A program made the translations under genes and the position numbers. Of a stretch of DNA of 6,234 bases, positions 1 to 6,038 are shown piece by piece. Below the pieces are notes generated by a model. The model made no database searches. It saw only the letters and a list, made by a program, of their open reading frames with translations, and was not told the origin of the DNA. The stretch is taken from NCBI GenBank assembly GCA_003235435.1, contig QJWF01000133.1:1-6234 (forward strand), read 5' to 3'. Within the stretch, counting starts at the first letter, position 1. Each line of letters begins with the position of its first letter. Origin of the DNA: Nitrosomonadales bacterium (GTDB lineage Bacteria; Pseudomonadota; Gammaproteobacteria; Burkholderiales; Gallionellaceae).

Positions 1-1807
1 TGAAGGTATCCCAACTGCCATCAGGGAAGGAACTTGGTCAGGCGAGACTGCACTGCTCACTAGGGATGGAAGGGAGATACCGGTTTCACAGGTCATCATC
101 AGCCACAAGGATGAACAGGGCAACTTGCTTTATGTGTCCACGATCATGCGCGATATCACCGCCAGCAAGCTCGCCGAAGAAAAACTTCGCCTGAGCGACG
201 AGCGGTTGAGTCAGGCGGTGCGAGTTTCAAATATCGGCATCTTCGATCATGATCAGGTGAATGAAACCATTTACTGGTCGCCTGAAGTGCGCAAGATCTA
301 CGGTTGGAAGCCTGATGAGGCGATCGATTTGCAGGGGTTCGTCAAGTGCATCTTTCCCGGCGATCTTGAACGGGTCGTCGGGCAGATCAGGCGTGCGCAT
401 GACCCGGCTGGAGACGGGAATTTTGTCATCGAACATCGGATCGTGAGGAGTGATGGTGCGGTCCGCTGGATATCAACCCGCTCTCGAACGTTCTTCGAGG
501 GTAGTGGGAATGAACGCCACCCGATACGTACCATCGGCGCGACAATCGATGTCACCGAGCGCAGGAACGCAGAGGACTCGATGCGGGCTATCAATGAGAA
601 ACTGGAGTCTCGCGTTGCAGAGCGCACCTCGGAGTTGGCGGCATCAAGAGATGAAGCCGAACGTGCCAACGAGGCCAAGTCCGAATTTCTCTCGCGCATG
701 AGTCATGAACTGCGCACACCGTTGAACGCCATCCTCGGTTTCAGCCAATTGCTTAACATGGGGAAACTCAAGGGCGAACAGAAAGACAATGTGCGGGAGA
801 TTCTTCATGCCGGCCAGCATCTGCTTGATCTGATCAACGAGGTGCTCGACTTGGCGCGCATCGAATCCGGGAAATTCACCGTCAGCAGGGAGCCGGTACC
901 GCTGTTTCCGCTGATTACAGACTGCCTGACATTGATCCGTCCCCAGGCCGAAGGTAGAGGCATCCGCATCGTCGAAGCCGGGCAGAATTGTGGCGAAAAT
1001 GTTCTTGCGGACCGCACACGCCTTAAACAGGTGATCCTTAATCTGCTGTCAAACGCAGTCAAGTACAATCGTTCAAAAGGTTCTATCAGCATCGTCTGCC
1101 TGGTTCAGGGAGAATCACTGCAGATCCGCATCAGCGATACAGGTGAGGGAATCACTGCCGAGCAGCAATCACGTTTGTTTATTGCCTTCGAGCGTCTGAA
1201 TGCCGACCAATCTTCAATTGAAGGCACCGGTATCGGGCTGGCTCTCTGCAAACGCCTGGTTGAACTGATGGGAGGCGAGATCGGCGTGGAAAGCACACCC
1301 GGAACCGGAAGCACCTTTTGGGTTCGTTTGCCTGTTGCCACGGGCCATGCTGAGCAACCTCATACGGATCAACAAGACATTAAAGAGCATAACAAAGTCT
1401 CAACTGGCCAGCAGCGATGGGACATCCTGTGTATCGAGGACAATCCAGCCAACATGCGCTTGATAGAACGTATCCTGAGTCGCCGTCAAAGCATTCACCT
1501 GCACACAGCAAGCGCGCCCAGCCTGGGGCTGGAACTTGCCGAGCTACACCGGCCTGCACTGATCCTGATGGATATCAACCTGCCTGACATGGATGGATAC
1601 GCGGTTATGCAATGCCTGCGTGAGAAAGAAACGACTCGCGACATTCCCGTGGTGGCTATCAGCGCCAACGCCATGCCCAAGGACCTGGCCCGCGGCAAGG
1701 CGGCGGGCTTCGTCGAATATCTGACCAAGCCGATTGATGTGGACAGGTTGCTTCAAGTGGTAGATGATGTCTTCGCCAAACAGGTAAATTCTGCTCCGGA
1801 TAATTGA
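1..1807 (+). CDS. Hybrid sensor histidine kinase (PAS-PAS-HisKA-HATPase-receiver), 5' end missing
   Basis: The frame is open from the left edge, so the gene starts upstream; a TTG at 125 would cut through the first PAS domain and is not the start. Counting from the codon at base 2, 601 residues are visible. They are the C-terminal half of a PAS domain (about 1-53, ending RDIT), a PAS_3-like domain (about 65-187, ending DVTERR), a signalling-helix coiled coil (188-226), HisKA with phospho-acceptor His235 in SHELRTP (the following ExxT is the usual phosphatase element), and HATPase_c (about 336-446). The ATPase has N-box Asn347, the DTGEGI box at 379-384 and GTGIGL at 408-413. A hydrophilic linker leads to a receiver (about 473-591) with Glu479/Asp480, phospho-acceptor Asp524, Ser554 and Lys576. 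All catalytic residues are present. No membrane segment or Hpt domain lies in the visible part. The family autophosphorylates on His and passes phosphate to Asp. The next gene, a receiver-HD-GYP protein, is the likely target, which is inference. The input signal is unknown. Confidence 0.95.
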   Translation, partial: EGIPTAIREGTWSGETALLTRDGREIPVSQVIISHKDEQGNLLYVSTIMRDITASKLAEEKLRLSDERLSQAVRVSNIGIFDHDQVNETIYWSPEVRKIYGWKPDEAIDLQGFVKCIFPGDLERVVGQIRRAHDPAGDGNFVIEHRIVRSDGAVRWISTRSRTFFEGSGNERHPIRTIGATIDVTERRNAEDSMRAINEKLESRVAERTSELAASRDEAERANEAKSEFLSRMSHELRTPLNAILGFSQLLNMGKLKGEQKDNVREILHAGQHLLDLINEVLDLARIESGKFTVSREPVPLFPLITDCLTLIRPQAEGRGIRIVEAGQNCGENVLADRTRLKQVILNLLSNAVKYNRSKGSISIVCLVQGESLQIRISDTGEGITAEQQSRLFIAFERLNADQSSIEGTGIGLALCKRLVELMGGEIGVESTPGTGSTFWVRLPVATGHAEQPHTDQQDIKEHNKVSTGQQRWDILCIEDNPANMRLIERILSRRQSIHLHTASAPSLGLELAELHRPALILMDINLPDMDGYAVMQCLREKETTRDIPVVAISANAMPKDLARGKAAGFVEYLTKPIDVDRLLQVVDDVFAKQVNSAPDN

Positions 1808-1897
1808 AGATAACATTGTTAACCGTGGAGAATTTATCAATTTTTTGCTAAGAGCAATGAGGGTTTAACTTGAAGAACGAGCCAGGCCTCTCATTCT

Positions 1898-1903
1898 GAA
1901 GGG
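1898..1903 (+). promoter_or_regulatory. Shine-Dalgarno site of the HD-GYP gene
   Basis: GAAGGG lies six bases before the ATG at 1910. It is the clearest ribosome-binding site in the window and supports that start, which also places the receiver's first strand (GTILLVDDE) at the usual distance from the N-terminus. Confidence 0.6.
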
Positions 1904-1909
1904 CACGTA

Positions 1910-3031
1910 ATGGGTTCCAAGGCGAATCATGAAGTGAATATTGATTCTTTGGCAGAATCTGGTACCAAAGATGGCACCATTCTGTTGGTGGATGACGAGC
2001 CGGTCAATATAAAACTTTTGGACCGGGCTCTGAGCAGCAGCAATTATCTCAACCTGCTATCCACCACCGATCCACATGCTGTGCTGGAGATTTTTCGGCA
2101 ACACGATATTGACCTCATCATTTTAGATCTCAACATGCCGGGTATGAATGGATTTGAGGTTATGCGTCAACTCCAGGCCCTCGGGAGCGAAGACTTGCCT
2201 CCTATCCTTATTCTGACTGCTCAATATGATCAGGAACACCGGATTCATGCACTTAAACTTGGAGCAAGCGATTACGTCACCAAGCCTTTTTCGATGGAAG
2301 AGCTGCTGGCAAGAGTAAGCAACTTGCTGCAAGTACAGCTGTATCGCAAGTTCATGAAGGAACGTAACGAGTGGTTGGAGCAACGGGTAAGCGAGCGCAC
2401 CAAGGAACTTTATGATACGCGCTTGCAGATCGTGCGACGCTTGGGCAGGGCCGCGGAATTCCGCGACAACGAAACCGGCATGCACATCATCCGTATGAGT
2501 AACATTTCGATGATCCTGGCAGAGGCTGCCGGCATGTGTCCAAGAGATTGCGAATTGATACTTAATGCCAGCCCCATGCACGATATCGGCAAGATCGGCA
2601 TACCCGACTATATCCTGCTCAAACCTGCCAAACTGGATCCATCCGAGTGGGAAATCATGAAGACACACACCACCATCGGAGCCGAAATTCTGTCGGGAGA
2701 CGATTCAGAATTGCTGACCATGGCACGCATTATCGCCTTGGGTCATCACGAAAAATGGGATGGGAGCGGTTATCCCGAAGGCCTGCAAGGTGAACATATC
2801 CCCTTGGTGGGGCGAATTGTTGCGTTGAGCGATGTGTTCGATGCGCTTACCTCGACACGGCCTTATAAGAAGGGCTGGACATTGGAAGCAGCCCTGGAAT
2901 ACATCGACGATAACCGGGGGAAACATTTTGAACCACATCTGGTGGACCTCTTCCAGGAACGTCTCGATGACATTCTTGCTATCAGGAAAAAGTTCGCAGA
3001 GCCCCCCCAGTTATTCTGGAGTGCTGTTTAA
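1910..3031 (+). CDS. RpfG-type response regulator, receiver plus HD-GYP cyclic di-GMP phosphodiesterase
   Basis: The 373-residue protein has a receiver (about 22-140) with Asp28/Asp29, phospho-acceptor Asp73 in ILDLNMPG, Thr103 and Lys125. A coiled-coil linker (about 148-172, LEQRVSERTKEL) leads to an HD-GYP domain (about 173-360). Metal- and substrate-site residues of the family are all visible: Glu188 and His192, His224-Asp225 with Lys228 (HDIGK), His253, His279-His280, GYP at 287-289, and Asp308. Such enzymes hydrolyse c-di-GMP to pGpG and/or GMP in the cytoplasm, so the prediction is an active enzyme, unlike degenerate members. Keeping the glutamate fits the subgroup with a three-metal site. 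Phosphorylation of Asp73 would control activity. The gene starts 102 bases after the hybrid kinase stop, and that kinase is the likely partner. The C-terminus after the domain is short; a run of seven C at 3003-3009 lies just before the stop. Confidence 0.95.
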   Translation: MGSKANHEVNIDSLAESGTKDGTILLVDDEPVNIKLLDRALSSSNYLNLLSTTDPHAVLEIFRQHDIDLIILDLNMPGMNGFEVMRQLQALGSEDLPPILILTAQYDQEHRIHALKLGASDYVTKPFSMEELLARVSNLLQVQLYRKFMKERNEWLEQRVSERTKELYDTRLQIVRRLGRAAEFRDNETGMHIIRMSNISMILAEAAGMCPRDCELILNASPMHDIGKIGIPDYILLKPAKLDPSEWEIMKTHTTIGAEILSGDDSELLTMARIIALGHHEKWDGSGYPEGLQGEHIPLVGRIVALSDVFDALTSTRPYKKGWTLEAALEYIDDNRGKHFEPHLVDLFQERLDDILAIRKKFAEPPQLFWSAV

Positions 3032-3037
3032 GGTTTG

Positions 3038-3053
3038 CCAGAAAATTTCCTGG
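3038..3053 (+). promoter_or_regulatory. Imperfect palindrome in the gap before the NarX-like kinase gene
   Basis: CCAGAAAATTTCCTGG pairs end to end with a single mismatched pair (A5 against C12). It begins seven bases after the HD-GYP stop codon and about 110 bases before the next start. There is no following T-run and no real loop, so it is not an intrinsic terminator. Bases 3040-3051 match 5920-5931 at 10 of 12 positions, which suggests a repeated operator. No binding protein is known, and chance is a real alternative for an AT-rich core. Confidence 0.25.
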
Positions 3054-3160
3054 TTGTGCCGAGAATGTAACTTGCATGCCTGCTTAAAGACAAAGAGATG
3101 TTCCTTTCCACCCAAGCCTGAATCCAAAGCGAATGACTATTAAAATATCTGGAAAATCGA

Positions 3161-5194
3161 ATGTTGAAAATTAAAGTTGATGACAAGCTGCCTGACAACA
3201 TAATGAAACGTCACAACCAACAGCAGGATATCCTGGATACAGGGAAACATTATCGTACGTTGTTCGAGGTGTCGACCGACGCGATATTTCTGATAAAAGA
3301 AAGCATGATTGTCGATTGCAACCAGGCTACGCTGAAGATGTTTGGTTGTACCAGGGGGCAAATCATCGGTCAAATGCCATATCGATTTTCTCCAGAAGTC
3401 CAGCCGAATGGGCGATCGTCAAAAATCATGGCGCTGGAAAGGTTTGAATCTGCTTATGGCGGAGAACCGCAATTTTTCGAATGTCAACACATTCGCTATG
3501 ACGGTACGGAATTTGATACTGAGGTTTCCCTGAAATGCTTTGAACTTGGGGGAATACCGCACCTGCTCGCAACAGTTCGGGACATAAGCGAGCGTAAACG
3601 GAATCAAGAGGCATTGCGCGAAAGCGAGAATCGTTTCCGCTCCATCATCGAACAGTCGCCCATCGCGATATCGTTCTCACGCGATGGATATATAGTTGAC
3701 GGCAATGCGGCGCTCCTGGAGATGTTCCGTTACGCAAATATCGATGATGTGAAAGGGAAACCGTTGATCAACCAGATTGCGCCACAATGCAGGGCGGAAA
3801 TGGAAGATCGTATCAGGCGCCGCAGCCAGCTTGAGCCGGTTGAAACAAATTATGAAACGATCGGATTGCGCAAGGATGGTTCACAGTTCCCGTTATATGT
3901 TGCTGCCAGGCGCGTAATGTACAAGGATGGGCCAATGAGCACTGCCTTCCTCATTGATTTCACCGAGCGAGACAAGATGCGCAAATCAATAGAGCGCATC
4001 AACAGGCTATATAAAATGCAGAGCGATATCAATTCGGCCAATATCCTCATCCGGGAGCGTGGCAAGCTGTTTGAGACGGCCTGTCGTATTGCCGTGGAAT
4101 CAGGTTTGTTCCACATGGCATGGATCGGCCTGCTTGATCGAACCAGTGGCGCTGTCGTTCCTGTGGCGCAGGCCGGCCATGTTGACGGTTATCTCGACAA
4201 TTTTGATGTCAATATTTTCGATGAAACCACCGGGAACGGGCCGACCGGAAGGGCGATCAAAACCGGATCATGCGTTGCCTGCGTCGACATAGTCGGTGAC
4301 CCACGCATGGCTCCGTGGCGCGACGAAGCGCTAAAGCGTGGTTATCGCGCGTCTCTCGTGTCGCCGCTAAGACAGTCCAATCAGATTATCGGTGCATTCT
4401 CCCTGTATTTAAACGAAGTCGGGGCGCTGAACAATGACGTAATCCAGCTTCTCGGTAATCTTGCCGAGGATATTTCGTTTTCCCTGGATTTTATTGATGA
4501 AAGCTCGCAGCGCGGGCAAGTGCAGAATGAATTGCGCGAACTGACTATCTTCCAGCAGTCGGCATTGGAAAGCGAACGCAAACGCATAGCCCGTGAATTG
4601 CATGACGAACTGGGGCAGACTATGACTGCGCTGAATTTCGACTTGAAGTGGCTGCACGAGAATATCGACATGCAGGAGCATGAGCTCCAGAACCGGTTGC
4701 ATTCGATGCAGAGCTTGCTCGGGAGGACTGTGGATACGGTCCGGCGTATTTCCGAGGATCTGCGCCCCGGGATGCTGGATGATCTGGGTTTGGCCGCAGC
4801 AATTGAGCACCATGTAGAAAAATTCTCGGCGCAAACCGGCATCGCCTGTGATCTGTCGATAGACCCTCCTGAGCTTGATCTCGAAGATCAGATCGCCACT
4901 TCTTTGTTCCGCATTTTGCAGGAATCGTTGACCAATGTGGCGCGACATTCCGGCGCCAGTCGGGTAGGTATCGACCTGAGGGAAATCGGGGAAAATATAC
5001 TTTTGATTGTTCAGGACAACGGGCGCGGGTTGCCGTCCAAAACCGATGCCAGCAGGAAAACCTACGGCTTGTTGGGAATGCGCGAAAGGGTCAAGATATT
5101 GGGAGGTAGGCTGGATGTTTTCAACGAAGCGGGGTCGGGGGCCAGGATCGAGGCCTGCATTCCGAAATCCGCAGCGGCACATGTGAAACAATGA
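3161..5194 (+). CDS. Soluble NarX/DegS-class sensor histidine kinase (PAS-PAS-GAF-HisKA_3-HATPase)
   Basis: The 677-residue protein contains PAS 1 (about 31-145, ending VRDISERK), PAS 2 (about 155-275, ending IDFTERD), a GAF domain (about 300-445, with GPTGRAI at 360-366) and HisKA_3 (about 468-535). Phospho-acceptor His481 sits in RELHDELGQ; Asp482 and Gln486 form the DxxxQ phosphatase motif of this class. The HATPase (about 575-668) has N-box Asn592, DNGRG at 619-623 and GLLGM at 636-640. No transmembrane stretch or signal peptide is visible, so sensing is probably cytoplasmic, unlike membrane-bound NarX. The GAF domain carries Cys371-x-x-Cys374. The ATG at 3161 has only a weak GGA at 3151-3153; ATG 3203 (Met15) is an alternative start that would still keep every domain. 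The stop overlaps the next gene's start, and that regulator is the expected partner. The signal is unknown; redox or a small ligand is a guess. Confidence 0.95.
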   Translation: MLKIKVDDKLPDNIMKRHNQQQDILDTGKHYRTLFEVSTDAIFLIKESMIVDCNQATLKMFGCTRGQIIGQMPYRFSPEVQPNGRSSKIMALERFESAYGGEPQFFECQHIRYDGTEFDTEVSLKCFELGGIPHLLATVRDISERKRNQEALRESENRFRSIIEQSPIAISFSRDGYIVDGNAALLEMFRYANIDDVKGKPLINQIAPQCRAEMEDRIRRRSQLEPVETNYETIGLRKDGSQFPLYVAARRVMYKDGPMSTAFLIDFTERDKMRKSIERINRLYKMQSDINSANILIRERGKLFETACRIAVESGLFHMAWIGLLDRTSGAVVPVAQAGHVDGYLDNFDVNIFDETTGNGPTGRAIKTGSCVACVDIVGDPRMAPWRDEALKRGYRASLVSPLRQSNQIIGAFSLYLNEVGALNNDVIQLLGNLAEDISFSLDFIDESSQRGQVQNELRELTIFQQSALESERKRIARELHDELGQTMTALNFDLKWLHENIDMQEHELQNRLHSMQSLLGRTVDTVRRISEDLRPGMLDDLGLAAAIEHHVEKFSAQTGIACDLSIDPPELDLEDQIATSLFRILQESLTNVARHSGASRVGIDLREIGENILLIVQDNGRGLPSKTDASRKTYGLLGMRERVKILGGRLDVFNEAGSGARIEACIPKSAAAHVKQ

Positions 5195-5835
5195 TCATCG
5201 ACATCCTGATTGCGGACGACCACGCCATCATGCGTGATGGGTTGAAGCAGATACTTTCTTCATGTGCCGACATGCGAGTGGATGGAGAAGCTGGAAATGG
5301 CGAGGAAGTGCTACGCGAAGTACGCCGGCGTGAATGGAATATCGTGGTGCTCGATATGTCCATGCCGGGGCCCAGCGGGCTCGAGCTGATCAAACTGATC
5401 AAGGCCATAAAACCTGCGCTGCCTATCCTCATACTCAGCATGCAAAAGGAAAACCAGTATGCAGCACGCACCCTGAAAGCGGGTGCATCAGGCTATCTGT
5501 GCAAGGACAGTGCCTCTTCCATGCTGGTGTCAGCGATTCGCAAGGTGGCTGCAGGCGGCATATTCATCAGCCAGGAAGCGGCAGAAAGTATGGCGATGGG
5601 CGCACTCAACAAAGCCGGAAACGCGCCACCTCATACCCTGCTGTCCAACCGAGAGTTTGAAATATTCGAAAGTTTGATTGCCGGAAACAGTGTCACCGAA
5701 ATCGCAAACCGCCTCAACATCAGCGTCAAAACCGTCAGTACGCACAAGACGCGCATCATGCAAAAGCTGAACCTTACAACCGTGCCCGATATGGTTCGCT
5801 ATGCAATCGAACACGGAATAGCGAAGCTGCCCTGA
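5191..5835 (+). CDS. NarL/FixJ-family response regulator, receiver plus LuxR-type HTH
   Basis: The 214-residue protein is of usual family length. The receiver (about 3-120) has Asp9/Asp10, phospho-acceptor Asp55 in VVLDMSMPG, Ser83 and Lys105 (GYLCKDS). The LuxR-type DNA-binding domain spans about 148-210, beginning LSNREFEIFE, with probable recognition helix around 178-193 (SVKTVSTHKTRIMQKL). Phosphorylation normally promotes dimerisation and binding to paired heptamer sites. The start is set by ATGA: this ATG shares bases with the TGA of the upstream kinase gene. No good Shine-Dalgarno precedes it, so translational coupling is likely and would keep kinase and regulator in proportion. Kinase class (HisKA_3) and regulator class match, so a cognate pair is well supported. 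Target genes are not shown by the sequence; palindromes at 3038 and 5919 are candidate sites by inference. I cannot assign a named orthologue. Confidence 0.95.
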   Translation: MIIDILIADDHAIMRDGLKQILSSCADMRVDGEAGNGEEVLREVRRREWNIVVLDMSMPGPSGLELIKLIKAIKPALPILILSMQKENQYAARTLKAGASGYLCKDSASSMLVSAIRKVAAGGIFISQEAAESMAMGALNKAGNAPPHTLLSNREFEIFESLIAGNSVTEIANRLNISVKTVSTHKTRIMQKLNLTTVPDMVRYAIEHGIAKLP

Positions 5836-5918
5836 TTTAGGCAACCGGCCGGCACTCCCTTGATAGTTCACATAGAACGGATACGGCATTCGGTGCTGCG
5901 CACACGGCCATGCCCGTA

Positions 5919-5932
5919 TAGGAAAATTCCTA
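5919..5932 (+). promoter_or_regulatory. Palindromic candidate operator TAGGAA-AA-TTCCTA
   Basis: TAGGAAAATTCCTA has perfect six-base arms around a two-base centre, about 105 bases before the ATG of the last gene and 83 after the LuxR-type regulator's stop. From memory, BvgA and EvgA, regulators of the NarL/FixJ class, use half-sites of the TTTCCTA / TTCCTACA kind, which this resembles. Binding by the regulator encoded just upstream is inference. As RNA it would form only a five-pair hairpin with the T-run twelve bases away, so a terminator is unlikely. Confidence 0.4.
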
Positions 5933-5953
5933 CCCCACCCCCCCTTTTTTCCC
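5933..5953 (+). repeat. Homopolymer stretch: C4, A, C7, T6, C3
   Basis: Four C, one A, seven C (5938-5944), six T (5945-5950) and three C follow the palindrome directly. It is a low-complexity, pyrimidine-rich tract in a non-coding position. Length changes by slippage are possible at C7, but no phase-variation role is shown. Sequencing error is also more likely in such a run. Confidence 0.6.
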
Positions 5954-6038
5954 ACAAAACTTTCAGCCGTTTCTGATTTTTTCCGTGTTCATAGGTTGGC
6001 ATTATCTTGACCGAGATGAACGAACCCTGTGGCCTGCT

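Larger units (their letters stand above)
5836..6038. other. 203-base intergenic region between the two regulator genes
   Basis: No convincing gene lies here. It holds a short CCGGCCGG palindrome (5845-5852), small weak hairpins around 5884-5903 that lack a T-run, the TAGGAA palindrome (5919-5932), a C-then-T homopolymer stretch (5933-5953), and several A/T tracts up to 5982. It is the longest gap in the window and probably carries control signals for the last gene. I could not fix a promoter: CATTAT at 6000-6005 is a weak -10 candidate with no good -35. Confidence 0.5.

Noticed and set aside
1808..1909. Promoter or terminator in the first gap
   Set aside because: TTGTTA (1816-1821) and nearby AT-rich words have no partner at correct spacing, and no stable stem with a T-run is seen; only the Shine-Dalgarno is supportable.
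2123..2668. Minus-strand open frame of 181 codons opposite the HD-GYP gene
   Set aside because: It is antisense to conserved receiver and HD-GYP motifs and has no family features; it is a shadow.
2832..3143. Plus-strand open frame of 103 codons across the HD-GYP 3' end and the following gap
   Set aside because: It overlaps the conserved HD-GYP C-terminal part in another frame and its product looks like out-of-frame translation. It is kept only as the alternative frame after the C7 run.
3118..3146. Promoter with TAAAAT (3141-3146) as -10 before the NarX-like kinase
   Set aside because: The -10 is good, but the matching -35 position (CTGAAT, 3118-3123) agrees at only three of six bases, and the transcript would begin almost at the start codon.
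4409..5191. Minus-strand open frame of 260 codons opposite the NarX-like kinase
   Set aside because: It lies wholly antisense to well-defined HisKA_3 and HATPase domains, shows no recognisable domain, and is explained by the codon bias of the sense gene.
5860..5865. TTGATA as a sigma-70 -35 box
   Set aside because: No acceptable -10 hexamer lies 16-18 bases downstream.
5884..5950. Intrinsic terminator after the NarL-type regulator
   Set aside because: The hairpins at 5884-5903 are four to five pairs and far from the T-run, and the palindrome at 5919-5932 leaves a weak five-pair stem with a C-rich spacer before the T6. It does not fit the usual stem-then-T pattern.
5530..5955. Minus-strand open frame of 141 codons running from the intergenic region into the NarL-type regulator
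   Set aside because: Most of it is antisense to the LuxR-type domain, the start lies in the low-complexity tract, and the protein has no recognisable motif.
5996..6012. Possible sigma-54 promoter (TTGGCAT...TTGAC)
   Set aside because: The -24-like TTGGCA is good, but the positions where the -12 GC should fall (6010-6011) read AC, so the essential element is missing.
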